From positions 2,976,001 to 3,040,000 of the forward strand of contig JAJTTP010000004.1 in assembly GCA_023313575.1 (NCBI GenBank): a stretch of 64,000 bases of DNA, given 5' to 3'. Origin of the DNA: Eutypella sp. D-1. Lineage: Eukaryota > Ascomycota > Sordariomycetes > Xylariales > Diatrypaceae. The first letter of the stretch is position 1; each line of letters starts with the position of its first letter. The notes beneath the pieces were generated by a model. That model had not been told where the DNA came from. It ran no database searches and saw nothing but the letters and a program-made list of their open reading frames with translations. Both the position numbers and the translations under genes were made by a program. Of this stretch, positions 33,538 to 44,538 are shown in pieces.

Positions 33538-34485
33538 GCGGATGTCACTGATAGAGGGACAGGGGCTGCTAGTAACCCCCCTCCCCCCAGATATGGGTTA
33601 CAGTAGACTAGAATTCTCTACAAGTAGGGGGTGAAGCCCCCTACATTTCTCGTGAAGGGAATAACTATTCGACGTCTACTTATATTACTCTAGCACCATC
33701 ACAGTGACTCTCCAGTTCCTATCTCTCACTCTGTAGTACTACAGTCTGTACTAGGACCCCTTACCAGCGAATAAACCAAGTAGCGAGCATCTGGTGATTA
33801 CGGTCTCGTTTGATGAGATTGAGAGTTGGGATATGCGTGCCTATGGCGCTGATTAATAAGCGTCCGATTAAGAGTGCTCAGTTTACCTCGTTATATTCTC
33901 AACCCCTTTACATGACGCATTTTATCATTCCCTAGCACATGTGATTTATGTTTGGTTTCAGCTAACGGCTCACGTTACCCAAGTGGATCTCATAGCTTAT
34001 CCGCTCTTCAGCTTGTCGTCGTGGATGAAAGGGAAGAAGGCTCTCGAAGGCAGTGCAGGGGATCTAGCCCCCATCTACCATGACCATAACAGGCGCGAAC
34101 ACTGCGAAGGTGAATCTAATAATAAGCTGATGTCGTAACCATAAGAGCAGCCTACTGAAGGTTATAGGGCTTTCTCCCATATACGGAGCTACTGGACTAC
34201 ATTTCGTGCCCAGTACTCTATGCAGGCTCATTGGACGATCCTATTCTTTCTTAAAACTTAGAACATAGATAATCAGTTCCTACTACTGCATTACGATTCT
34301 CCTTAGTCGGGATCTACTACATACGACAGCTTATAAAGTTGAACTCATTAAACTCGATCACTGATCGTCAATTTTAATAACTAACACCTTCTAAACAGTA
34401 AAAAAAGGAGAAAAAAGGAAAGAGGCTAAGAATTAGTTTCACGGCCTCAACCCCTTACACACACTCCGCCCCTCGAGACACGCGC
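33538..34485. other. Intergenic; possible repeat remnant
   Basis: No gene is supportable. A GC-rich hairpin (GTAGGGGG...CCCCCTAC, near 33622-33643) lies just after family member A. The following 100 bp are pyrimidine-rich like an LTR end, but I find no second copy in the window. Confidence 0.4.
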
Positions 34486-35148
34486 TCAGTATCGACCCGA
34501 CCTTCTACCCCTGTGTTCCCGACTTCTATTACCCCGTTGCTCGGGTTCTCGATGAAGCTGAAGTGCCGAAGTATTATTGGACGGTTGCTCCTGTTGGTAG
34601 GACCCGGATCCGCCATCGTAGCCGTCGTTGGTACCGTAGTAGGATGACACCGCAGAGATCTCGGTGCCGGCCTGCTGGGCGCCGTTGGGAAATGGATGAA
34701 TAACATCTGTGGGGCTATGCATGTAATTGGACTCTTCGGGCGGTGGATTTCCGTGCACAGTGTCGGCAGTCGGCGGAGGGCGCGTCCTCGGGACAGGAAG
34801 CCACTGAGTCTCTCCCTGCATCGGGATCTGCCACCCGACCTCCCAGACCGGATTATCCCTCATAAGTTGGTGGCTTTCGATGAATTTCGCGGCCACTCCA
34901 GCCGCCTCGTGATTCTCGAACACCAGCGTCGGGCTCGATGCGGCCATGTCGACGTGGAATTTAACCTTGCTATATCCGGCGAGGTGTAGCTTCGCGATTA
35001 ACATGGGTTTGATATCTTTTTCAAAGTACGCTTTTGCCTGATCGTACCGCGCGGGATGACTCGGGCAGGTACGGCTATCCTGCTGCACCTCATGCGCGCT
35101 GATCATCACGCTCGGGGGTAATGTGACCAGCGATCGTGATGACGACAT
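34486..35148 (-). CDS. Orphan paralog family member B
   Basis: An intronless frame of 220 residues starts at ATG 35148 (MSSSRSLVTL). A K/R-containing N-terminal region with predicted helices (about 35-60) leads to KVKFHVDMAASSPTLVFENH (61-80), NPVWEVGW (99-106), PRTRP (120-124) and DTVHGNPP (129-136). A Gly/Ser/Gln-rich linker with GSGSYQQEQ then leads to a basic tail ending RGRRSGRY. The same order occurs in members C and D. No membrane segment or signal peptide is seen and I recognise no domain. A TATATAAATA box lies about 146 bp upstream of the ATG. Convergent with member A and divergent from member C. Confidence 0.65.
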   Translation of the reverse strand: MSSSRSLVTLPPSVMISAHEVQQDSRTCPSHPARYDQAKAYFEKDIKPMLIAKLHLAGYSKVKFHVDMAASSPTLVFENHEAAGVAAKFIESHQLMRDNPVWEVGWQIPMQGETQWLPVPRTRPPPTADTVHGNPPPEESNYMHSPTDVIHPFPNGAQQAGTEISAVSSYYGTNDGYDGGSGSYQQEQPSNNTSALQLHREPEQRGNRSREHRGRRSGRY

Positions 35149-35291
35149 GTTGTTCTACTGGTGCTGTCTTTGATGGAAATACAATTGGGTTTAATGGAAA
35201 AGTAAAAAGGAGGGACTTGCTTGACAATGTAGGCTCTGCAATTGCTGTGATTTGAGGGAAGTGAAAGGTATGTTGAGCAGCTATGACTTAT

Positions 35292-35301
35292 TATTTATAT
35301 A
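35292..35301 (-). promoter_or_regulatory. TATA-like box of family member B
   Basis: TATATAAATA on the minus strand, about 146 bp upstream of the ATG at 35148. The spacing matches members C and D. Confidence 0.5.
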
Positions 35302-36113
35302 TATGTGTGTCTACACATGACGAAGAGAGAACCAGGCGCTTACACTGTATCGTCACACAGACGGGCCTCTAAGCGAGTTCATTGTTTGACACCTAGCTCT
35401 TGGGTAGTACGAGGCCTTTGTCTTAGAAAGTTGGGGAGGAGCATAGACTTCACCGGGTGCTCTATTGTATACTGCCTAGTCACTCATCATAATCTTCCGG
35501 TGACTATCTCTCGCCCTCTACTACATCTATTCCCATATCTTCGCTGCTATTGTGTCGAAAGGTAAGACACAAGGAAGAAAACTGTTGGATTCAACTCAAG
35601 TTTGTATCCCTAGCTGAGACCCTATTTCATGGTTTTGCATTCGCAACTGGTTTCATCTTTAAAGCTGAACAAGCCTGCCTTGTTATTTGCGAATCATGTC
35701 AATATGTGTAGAGTGTAAATGTTCCTACGTGATAGGATAACCCTTGCGGGTAAAGGGTAATGATTGGCGCCTAGTCCGTTGGACTCGTTTCGATGGAGTC
35801 CAAAATGCTGTTAACTCGAATACCGGTTCCTTTGTCCAGACCCCTGAACCCCGGAAGTGCCACACAAACGCCCACGGACAACTCCTATGGTGGTAGCACT
35901 CGCGATATCTAGCGCTCAGCTCCTAACCACCGGTGGGTTCGGTCAGGCATCGACAAAGAGAAAGAGTGGTCGCACCGTAGCCATCATATGGTGCCATCGT
36001 GGACTGTCATGTACAGAGCTAGGTGGCGAGGTAATTACTTTGAGAAGAAGCTTGTCTGTGACGACACGACAGGGAACCGAACAGTTCGGACCCTTTCTCT
36101 TCTTTCATAAAGG

Positions 36114-36120
36114 TATAAAT
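36114..36120 (+). promoter_or_regulatory. TATA-like box of family member C
   Basis: TATAAAT, 149 bp upstream of the ATG at 36263, at the same spacing as in members B and D. Confidence 0.5.
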
Positions 36121-36262
36121 CACCACGACCCAACGTCTGCTTTCGATTCTCCGAGAATAGTAACCGTCAGAGCTCACATTGCCCAAATAAGCTTTTATCT
36201 CGTTTTCCCCATCCCAGCACCCAAACCCCCCCAATACTCCTCGTTATCAAGCAAAGAGCAAA

Positions 36263-36796
36263 ATGTCATCAAGCCAAGGAGCCGTGACGGCCGAGGCCTT
36301 CGAGCAGCATTTCGAAGACGAAATGTTCCATAACATGAGAAAGGCGTTGCGCGACCTAGAGCAGCCACAGGCACAGTTCGTGTTCAAGATGATCGGGCAG
36401 GCGCCGTTGCTGGTGCTCGACCCAAACACATGCTCCGACGTCGAATGGATCGCAAGGAAGGTCGATAGGAGGAACTTCATGAAGAACAACCCCGCCTGGG
36501 AGGTCGGGTGGCAGGCTGAGGGCCAGTCCGAGATTCAGTTGTACCCGCGGACGCGCCCCACGACAACCTACGACACCGTTTCCGGAAACCGGCCTGACGA
36601 TCCCGCCGGTCAGAGCTCCACGCAGTCGGGTGGTATCATCTCCCAGTTTAACGGCGCAACCGGGTCCTGGACCTGGTTCCCGTTGGAATCAGGCCAGTCG
36701 CACGCCGATAGCTCTGCAGGGACAGGCCAGGCTCATCAAGAACCCGAACAAAGCGGGCGTAGAAGGCGACGTAGGGGCAAAAAGTCTGGTCGATAA
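36263..36796 (+). CDS. Orphan paralog family member C
   Basis: An intronless frame of 177 residues starts at ATG 36263 in the context GCAAAATGTC. It has MSSSQGAVT, an acidic N-terminal helix (about 10-35), LLVLDPNT (49-56), NPAWEVGW (76-83), EIQLYPRTRP (90-99) and DTVSGNRP (104-111). A polar linker leads to a C-terminal run of Arg (RRRRRRGKKSGR). It is the shortest member, lacking most of the Gly/Ser linker of B and D. The conserved core plus a basic nuclear-signal-like tail hints at nucleic-acid or nuclear association, but that is only inference. No homolog is known to me. Confidence 0.68.
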   Translation: MSSSQGAVTAEAFEQHFEDEMFHNMRKALRDLEQPQAQFVFKMIGQAPLLVLDPNTCSDVEWIARKVDRRNFMKNNPAWEVGWQAEGQSEIQLYPRTRPTTTYDTVSGNRPDDPAGQSSTQSGGIISQFNGATGSWTWFPLESGQSHADSSAGTGQAHQEPEQSGRRRRRRGKKSGR

Positions 36797-37353
36797 TAAG
36801 CGCGTGCCTTGACGGGCGGTGCAGGGTGTCTAGGGCGTGGAACTGCTTCTTAGCCTGTCTTTGATTCACGCGCTCGGAGGTTTAGAAGGTTATTAGTTAT
36901 TATTTAGAGAGGCGGTTGGTAGTGATCGAGCTTAACAAATACAACTTTATCAGTTGTTGCATCTAGTAAATCCCAAGTAAAAAGCTTCGTAATACAGTGG
37001 GAACTGATTATGTTTCAAGTTGCAACAATAAATAAGACTATCTAAGACTATGCAAAGAGGTAGATACTTAAGCACATAAGTTTGAGAACCTCACATCTGT
37101 CGTAGGCAGCCCGTTGTCGGGGCTTCACCACTTCCGCGAAAATTAGTACTGGCCAGGTGCCCTGTATCTAGTCTTTTTTCTTTTCCTTTGATCATCATTG
37201 CTCACAACTCAACTCACCGACTTGCAAACAGTTGCCCACGGGATCCCCGTTAGTTGACAGACACAGAGCTACAAGTCAAACAATGCCCTTGATTAGAGCT
37301 CGTCGGTGTGGCGACACGGTGTGTAAGCTCACTGCTCTCTCTCCATCCGTAAA

Positions 37354-37364
37354 CATATATATAT
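37354..37364 (+). promoter_or_regulatory. TATA-like box of family member D
   Basis: TATATATATAG, 146 bp upstream of the ATG at 37500. Confidence 0.5.
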
Positions 37365-37499
37365 AGATCATCACCTCCCAACCCAATTTGATATCCCAGA
37401 CCATAGCATTTCCAGAGATTGTCTTCCCCAACAACTATCACCTTTACGTTTCCACTAGAACTCATCTTCCATTTCCGTCCAGGGACAACGCTAAAAAAA

Positions 37500-38186
37500 A
37501 TGTCGTCACGCAGGCAAGGCACAGGACACTCAAGCTCGCTGTATCCTTACCCGAGGCAGCAAAAGAGTAAGACCCCGAGCGAAATATGGGAGGAAACAGC
37601 AAGCAAACACTACAAGACGGTGATCAGGCCAGAGATATACAACTATCTAGAATACTGTTCGTATGATGATGTACAGGTCTCCTTCTTTATGGTCCAGAGC
37701 ACGGCGACGCCGACAGTGGTAGTCACGGCGGGCCCGAAATCAGAGAAGGCCGCGATCGCAATCGAGAGCCTCGAGATCATGAGCCAAAACCCCCGATGGG
37801 ATGTCGGGTGGGTGGTCCACCATCGGTCCGGCGACGAGGTTCATCTGACCCATCGGACGCGCCACGTCCCGATCATCAACACCGTTTCCGGGGGCCCACC
37901 CACGGAGCGCGATTCCCCAAAGGATCCAGTGCAGAGTATTGTCAGGAACTACCTTTCCTCCAAAACCGGCTCCTCGTCCAGCACCAGCTCCGGCGCCCAA
38001 AGCTTTGCGCCACTGATGGCCTACGGCATCTGCGGCGGCTACGGCGACCCCGGTGACGGATCCGGGTCTTACCAACCGCAGCAATCGCACGGTAGGACTT
38101 CCGCAGTCCAGACCTACGCACAGGTCGCGAAAAGCGGGCATCGCAGGCGCGGAGAGCAGAGCAGCAGAAAGTCGGGTCGATCATGA
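37500..38186 (+). CDS. Orphan paralog family member D
   Basis: The start is taken at ATG 37500 (context AAAAAAAATGTCG), because the frame upstream has only a TTG and all members begin MSS. The 228 residues hold a helical N-terminal part (IWEETASKHYKTVIRPEIYNY, about 29-48), PTVVVTAGPKSEKAAIAI (71-88), NPRWDVGW (97-104), EVHLTHRTR (113-121), NTVSGGPP (127-134), a Gly/Ser-rich linker with GSGSYQPQQS, then TSAVQTYAQVAKSG and a basic tail ending RKSGRS. The GSGSYQ...TSA segment is shared with member B, so B and D are the closest pair. The function is unknown. Confidence 0.68.
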   Translation: MSSRRQGTGHSSSLYPYPRQQKSKTPSEIWEETASKHYKTVIRPEIYNYLEYCSYDDVQVSFFMVQSTATPTVVVTAGPKSEKAAIAIESLEIMSQNPRWDVGWVVHHRSGDEVHLTHRTRHVPIINTVSGGPPTERDSPKDPVQSIVRNYLSSKTGSSSSTSSGAQSFAPLMAYGICGGYGDPGDGSGSYQPQQSHGRTSAVQTYAQVAKSGHRRRGEQSSRKSGRS

Positions 38187-40206
38187 GCGCGCGCCTAGAC
38201 GAGCGGAGTCGGGGGGCACAGCCGGAAGAGAAAAAAGTAGCCTAACTTTGAAGCTCCGTTGAGTGTATAGTTAGGCCATTTATTTTCGCTCCCGGCTGGG
38301 GGGTCAGGTTGCGGAACCGACTCCGGGCCTCTGGATTTGACTCCTGGGCTAGGGTTAGAGCTGAGAGAAGAAGTTTAGAGCGGTGGCTACACTACACGGA
38401 CAAGAGAAAAAGAGGGGAGGGACTGATAGAGAATAAGATCTAATTATGCCTTCCCACTTCGTCATATTAGTGAAGAAGAAAAAGACTCGGAACATCGGTT
38501 GGGGGTTTCCCAGTTCTTAACTGGGTGAGATGTGACAGGATATTTTATGCAATACCGTGATCTTAGAATAGCGGACAAAGAGAAATCTGTCTATAATACT
38601 ACTAGGTATACTAAGCTGGATGAGTCGGGTAACTCGTTCTTCGCGATGGGCGCTGCCCTCCCCACTCTCCCTGTCACACAGTCAAGACTTCTTTTTGAAT
38701 AAGATACAAAGTCGATCCAACAACATGCACATTCCCCAACAACCACGCCAGGATATATACTGTCGCAACCAGTATGTGGGCCCACCCGCCACCTATAAAG
38801 GGAGGCAGATTCTTCTTCTTTTCCTTCCTTTTCCCAAAGCCGTAGCAGTGCCATTTTTGGTCCAAAATATACGCCGTTTTTGGTTACGCCATATGCTAAG
38901 CCGCTTAATCCTCGAATATCTCGAGATAATTAGTCAAAGTCAAATTCCCATAAAACAGAGGCATCATCGCAGAAACATATCCCCGCCCTTCATCTAGTCC
39001 GGTATCCTCCTCGCCGGGCAAGAAGTCAATCAAGTCAAGTCAAATCAGTCTCCTCGACCCACTTGCAAGAATCATTCACAGAAAACAATTAATAACATCG
39101 GGTAGGTAATTAGGTATTTTTATCAAAAGACATAAAAGAAAAAAAAGAAAGAAAAAAAACCCAATATCAGATTTCCTCACCGATTAAATATCACGGTCAG
39201 TTAAGCCTCACTTGGTATTAGTAGGGGCTAATTATTTTATAAGGGGCAATATTGTCAGGGTCCATTATTACAGTGCCAGTCCCACTTATATTGCCCCCTT
39301 GGCACAAGATACTTTGTATTTACTTTTTCCCTTTTATACCATCTTACTACTCATCACTGACACCCTGACTTGCAGACAGTTACTTACCTACCGGCATCGC
39401 AGCGTTAGAATAATGACCGTAACTTAAAATAAAAAGTTATTGCTCCATTTCTCGCACGCATTTGTAGTCTGTGCATTCGTTATAAATATTGAATAGACAT
39501 AGATCATATCGCCCTTATCTCCGGTGATCGTCAAGATATAGGTCGGCGGCATCTACGCTTTTCCCACCATATTATTATCTTCGATCTTTAGAACGTAATA
39601 CCAAAGCATACCATACCAAAGTTAAAGCAAAGCAAAAGGCAAAAACAAGATACGCTTATTCCCCGTAATACCATGTCTCTCATACCAAACCGGAAGGTGC
39701 TTGAAAAGTGTTTATCTATACAGTATGTCCTTTTCTAATGGTTCAAGTTAAAATAGGGGGGGTATAAGAAAAACAAGTAACAAAGCCTTCTTCTTCCTAA
39801 GAAAAAGCCGAAAGGGTGATGGGATGGGATACCCTACTTATAAACAGAAAACAGCGCCCAAACGCCCATTGCTATTAAAACTGAAGCCCAACCCGAGGTT
39901 TCTTTTTTTTTCCCCGTTCACCCACCCACCCAAGCAACCAAACGCGCCAGCCAGCCAGCCAACCCTCGCCTTATTCGATGGATGATGAGAAGGGAGGGAG
40001 AGAACATAGAAACCCGTAGAAAAAAAAACCCACGCGCCCCTGTCCCAGTCCCATTATTTCAGATCCCTTCCTCCATAAGACGCCCGAGCCTGTGTATGCA
40101 AATGCCGGCATGAGACAGTAAGAAAGTGCAATAAAAAGGCCAACCACCAAGAAGCGAGCCTAGGAATGCATGCAGATAGAAGCCAAAAATCCGAAGGTGT
40201 TCAGGT
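38187..40206. other. Intergenic; no gene seen
   Basis: Several short frames exist (for example 38620-38997) without domain, splice or codon support. The last few hundred bases should include the 3' untranslated region of the phosphatase-like gene on the minus strand. Confidence 0.5.
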
Positions 40207-41241
40207 CTAGTTCTCCATAGTAACCTCCTGACTATCCCGATAAGGGGCGAAGACCGGGCGGTTGAGGTACCGATCCTGATCAACCACATACGGACCCGCC
40301 CCTCCATTGGCCCCCGCGTCGGCGTCGATGGTCTCGTCAAAGGCTCGCTTCGATTTCTTCGACGACGAACTCGGAGCGCCGAAACTGGCTGCGGCGGCAC
40401 CGGCCTCGGCCTTGGCCTTGGCGTCGATCTCATGCCGATGCACCGTGCGCTGGGCCAGGATGATTTCTTCGTAGTTCTTCAAGATCTGCTTGAGTTCTTC
40501 GTCGATACTCACGCAGAAGCGCTTGAAGTGGATGAACTGGCAGGCACGGGCCAGATCGAGGCCGAGAACGGACATCAGGTAGGCGGCGACGAGGCTGGCG
40601 GACCGACCGTTCCCCGTCTCGCAGAATACGAGGACCTTGCCACGGCGGAAGTTGCTCTCGTTGATGACCATGTTTCCACCTTGCACCTGGTTGCTGACAC
40701 CCCGGAGATCCTGGCCGCGGTAGACGCGCAGCACATGGTCGTTTATCTTGGCTATAACTGCGGGAAAGGCGCTGACTAGCTCGTGGTAACCCGTTACATC
40801 CACATGCGTGGCCTCGATATCCAGCTCCTTCGCGACTCGGTCGACTCCCATGAGGCGAAGGCCGGCCATGCGAGCGTCACGGGCGGCGACTAACATGGTA
40901 ATCCCATTTTTGCGCAGCCATTCGCGATCCCGCGCTATACTGGCCGGACCGAGATAGAGCCAGTCAAGGACAGGCTGGGCGGTGCGGCGGGACTCGTAGG
41001 TCCAGGAGCTCGAGGAGTCGTGGGCGACCAGCTCCTGGCCATTCTGGGTGATGATTTTCAGGTCATCGATGCTGAGCATAGCGGGATCGACGTTCTCGTA
41101 GCTCGGGACTACCTTCATGGGACTATTGTTGCCGTAGAGCATAGGGTTGGGGGTGAGGATAGGAGGCGGGCTTGGCGGTCTATTGGTGAATGGGCCAGCC
41201 GGAATGGCAAAGTGGCGAGGAGGATTGCTATCGATCTCCAT
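40207..41241 (-). CDS. Dual-specificity phosphatase-like protein with altered signature motif
   Basis: An intronless frame of 344 residues from ATG 41241. A proline-rich N-terminus (to about 50) precedes a DSP fold: VLDWLYLGPASIA near 91-103, the ITMLVAARDA strand near 114-123, and the P-loop CETGNGRSASLVAAYLM with Cys207 and Arg213. The residue before the Cys is Phe where active DSPs have His (FC instead of HC). The Cys-x5-Arg core is intact, so residual activity or a phosphopeptide-binding role are both possible. The region between the fold and C-terminus is Ala/Ser/Lys-rich with SSSKKSKRAF. It resembles STYX/DSP proteins that occur singly in filamentous ascomycetes; the substrate is not deducible. 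Confidence 0.82.
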   Translation of the reverse strand: MEIDSNPPRHFAIPAGPFTNRPPSPPPILTPNPMLYGNNSPMKVVPSYENVDPAMLSIDDLKIITQNGQELVAHDSSSSWTYESRRTAQPVLDWLYLGPASIARDREWLRKNGITMLVAARDARMAGLRLMGVDRVAKELDIEATHVDVTGYHELVSAFPAVIAKINDHVLRVYRGQDLRGVSNQVQGGNMVINESNFRRGKVLVFCETGNGRSASLVAAYLMSVLGLDLARACQFIHFKRFCVSIDEELKQILKNYEEIILAQRTVHRHEIDAKAKAEAGAAAASFGAPSSSSKKSKRAFDETIDADAGANGGAGPYVVDQDRYLNRPVFAPYRDSQEVTMEN

Positions 41242-43167
41242 TGGGTCGGATCTTGATCAATGCTGACTGACTAGTGAGTGATTGCTAAAGAGTGAGTATG
41301 TTAGAATAATTCGGGGCAACAGAGGATGCAGAACAATGGATCGAGACGCGACGGGTAAAAACAAACTTACTGTATGTACTCTGTGTAGAGGCCCGTCGGG
41401 CTTTGGTGGTTCGCTTCCCGTCGTCCAATGTACAGCGACGATGCGACTGAAGGTCGTGCGTGGTATGGAGAATTAAACGAAGGGTGTATGGAAGTAAGAG
41501 TACTCGAGTTAGGTAATTACTATTGCTGATGTCTTCCTTTTTTTGTTAACCGCCGTGTCTGTCTAGTTACGTTACTCGGTGATGTAGACACCGAAACGGA
41601 ACGGAGACCGACGCAGAAAGAGGCGAGAGTCGGTATTTAAAAAGAAAATGGACATGGGAGGAGAAACAAAAGTTGAAGGGTTGAAGGTTAGAGTTGTTTG
41701 CAGTCGCAAAGTCAAAGTCGCAGTCGCAAAGTAAGACGTTAGAAGGACCCCTACTCCGTACCTTCCTTAGGTAATAAGTAAGGTTAAGTGTAAGTACGCA
41801 GATCATTGCCTAAAATCTTAATAGGTCCCAGCTTTTAGGTTACCCTACACTTATTTGCGAACCCGATCTATACTAAGCAGGTGTACCTGGGGTATCCCTG
41901 ACCTAGTAAGGTTAGACTTAATTAAGACATGGAAGGACCTAACGAAAAGCGCTTCAGAATAACTATGAGGCCAGGCAACACTTTAACATAAAAGCCTATT
42001 ACGAAGTGCAAGTGCATAGGACGAAACTACCTACGCTGGTCCATTAGGGACGACAGTGGCGCCTGGCGCAGACTGAAACTTTAGGTTTCAACATCTTTCA
42101 ACCATAAATATTCATCCCTAAAATCAAAAACCACAGGTTTTCAGGTATTTCTGTATACAACAAGTAGCGGGGTTGCCAACCCGGCATACCGAGGTAGATC
42201 AGCATAGATAAGTACATACCCAGGTATTTGGTCTAATAATAAGGCTCCGAGATAGTAGTATTCGCCCAGCTTGCCCAGCTCTTCCCAGCTTTTTACAGCT
42301 TTATAGCTTACCCCTACAGGGATCTCACCTCACAGCCTTAGTCGGTTTTAAGGAAGAGGCCGACAGCATCTATAGATAGGAAAGTACATAGTGGGGCAGG
42401 CCAGAAGCTATCTATCAATCACAAGTAGGTAGGTAGGCCTCGGGAATATGTAAGAGAAAGAGGTGCATAACGGGTTATCCAGCCTCGAGAAATAAAAATA
42501 AAAAGTAAGACAATCACTAAGTAATGTTGAACGACTTATGTTACCGAGAAAGCTGGTGGTATATAGTTCCTTAGGTTCAGTCCTTAAAAAGTTACAGTCT
42601 CCATATAACTAAACCCCTGATAGCTTGCTTAATATCTTCTTCGTTTTAAAAAAGTATAGTTCTACCTTATTAAGATGCACTCTTAGCCTTATAATCAAAC
42701 AGACAGACAGGCAAAACACATCACAAACATAGAGAAAAAATAACCAAGGAGTAATAACTAATCCGTTTTTGCTTAGCCAGTGCTAGGTAATGTATGTATG
42801 TATTGGTATCGCTGAAGGGGGGTGGAGGAATATAGATATATTATAATGAGAATCCCCGAAACTAAGAAACCCCCCCCCTTAAAACCAAAACCAAAACGAA
42901 AAAAGATAAAACAAGACAAAAATACGACTTGCAATAGTTTTTGATATATCATAATGTCATACCACGAACCAACACACCAACTACGTAACGCCGGGGCTTT
43001 TATGCCTTTAATGAATTCCCGTATTCCCAATTCCCATGGAACCCAACCCAACCCAACCAACTCACTCACTGCTCCTTTTGCTCCCTGGAATGAGGAAAAA
43101 AAATGCGTATGAAGAATGAATAGAATACTATTTTGGGGGGGGATATATATCTCTTCTTTTTCTTCTT
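41242..43167. other. Intergenic; no gene seen
   Basis: Contains the promoter of the phosphatase-like gene and, near 43 kb, the probable 3' untranslated region of the Spo7-like gene. Short frames (41567-41806, 42773-43171) have no support. Confidence 0.5.
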
Positions 43168-44538
43168 TCAAGGTGCAGGCGGCTTAAGGCCCGAGCCCTC
43201 GTCCTCAGCGGACCCGAGGCTGCTGCTCTCGCGGGCAAGCGGGGAGGGGGTCTCGGGGGTGAGCGAGCGGCCCTCGACGCCGGGCCGTTTCGACTTCGAC
43301 GCCGTCGCGAGGTGTTTCTTCCGCCTGCCGCCGGGCGCGTTGGCCGTCGTGCTGCCCCTCCTAGTGGTGGAAGCGGCGGCGGCGGCAGCAGCGCCGCCGC
43401 CGCTGTCCTCCGATTCTATTACCGGCGGCGTGGGACTCCGCGATGAGCCCGCCGACGTACTACCTCGTCGGACGCTGTTGCTCCTCGCCCGTTTCGATTC
43501 CTTCAGTATGGCCGAGTGGCGGTTATGTAGAAACTTATCGCCGCTCTCCCCGTGGTGGTGGTGCATCTGCTGCTGCTGCATCTGCATCTTTTCTAGCGTG
43601 CGACGTTTTCGGGGCAGCCACCAGAAGAGCGGGCTCTGCTGCATGGCGATCTGGAGGTCGCGCTCCTTGAGCTTGCGGCGGATGAGGGCGCGGCGCTCGT
43701 TCTCGCGCTCCCAGTACTCGCTGCGGTAGACCTCCCAGTTCTCGCGGAAGTTGGGCGAGAACGGCTTGGGCAGGAGCAGGAGCTTGACGTAGTCGCCGCC
43801 GGGGGCCAGGTCCTCCTCGTGGGCGCCGGCGCCGCCGCTGCTGCCGCCCTTCTCCTCGTCGCCGCGGACCATGGTGGAGAGGTAGGGGTGGTCGTGCTGG
43901 TGGATGTTGATGTTGAGCTCGCGCTCGGCCTCGCGGAGGATGGCGGGTTCGACGACGCGGTACTGGCCGGCGGTGGTTGTGCTGGAGAAGGCGCCGTAGG
44001 TGAAGAACCAGCCGAGGAAGGAGGCGAGCTCCATCCACCAGGGCCGCTTGACGACGACGAGCTTGCAGTTGAAGCCGCGCAGGCCACGGTTCGATATGCC
44101 GAACCAGCGTCGGGGCCAACGGATGCCGCGCTCCCAGATGCCGGTAGCCCATATCAGCATTCCGGTGATAATGCCGCTGATAAAGGCAACCTTCTCGGTC
44201 ATGTCGACGACCCAGTACACCGATCCGCCGACGCCCCTACCGTCTTCCCGGGGGGCAAAGAACAGGGCGTACCCGAACCCAGCCAACCAGAGACATAGCA
44301 GGGTCAGGAAAAAGGTGTGTTTCCGCCGCCGGGCGCGGAGCTCGAGATACTGGGCGCGGAGGGAGGCTTCGAGGATGAGCATGTTGAGGTAGATCATGGA
44401 GGGGGAGCTCGGGGTCTGGCTGAGAGGGTCGCCGGGCTTGTCGGACCCGATAGGGCTCGTGCCGGTAGGTGGTGGTGGCTTGACATCCTGACCAGCTTGC
44501 GGGGCGCCCTTGACGATGGAATCGATCGTATCGGCCAT
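43168..44538 (-). CDS. Spo7-like regulatory subunit of the Nem1-Spo7 phosphatase
   Basis: ATG at 44538 (MADTIDSIVKG) gives 456 residues; the frame continues upstream but only from a GTG, so I do not extend it. The Spo7 core is clear: MIYLNMLILEASLRAQYLEL (48-67), the basic RARRRKH, a first membrane segment (about 75-94), GGSVYWVVDMTEKVAF, a second membrane segment (about 118-133), then WERGIRWPRRWFG and RGLRGFNCKLVVV. By family knowledge Spo7 anchors and activates Nem1, which dephosphorylates the lipin Pah1 at the ER/nuclear membrane, controlling triacylglycerol versus membrane lipid synthesis. The C-terminal half is a long low-complexity extension (Gln/His, Ala, Ser runs), longer than in yeast Spo7. 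Confidence 0.88.
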   Translation of the reverse strand: MADTIDSIVKGAPQAGQDVKPPPPTGTSPIGSDKPGDPLSQTPSSPSMIYLNMLILEASLRAQYLELRARRRKHTFFLTLLCLWLAGFGYALFFAPREDGRGVGGSVYWVVDMTEKVAFISGIITGMLIWATGIWERGIRWPRRWFGISNRGLRGFNCKLVVVKRPWWMELASFLGWFFTYGAFSSTTTAGQYRVVEPAILREAERELNINIHQHDHPYLSTMVRGDEEKGGSSGGAGAHEEDLAPGGDYVKLLLLPKPFSPNFRENWEVYRSEYWERENERRALIRRKLKERDLQIAMQQSPLFWWLPRKRRTLEKMQMQQQQMHHHHGESGDKFLHNRHSAILKESKRARSNSVRRGSTSAGSSRSPTPPVIESEDSGGGAAAAAAASTTRRGSTTANAPGGRRKKHLATASKSKRPGVEGRSLTPETPSPLARESSSLGSAEDEGSGLKPPAP

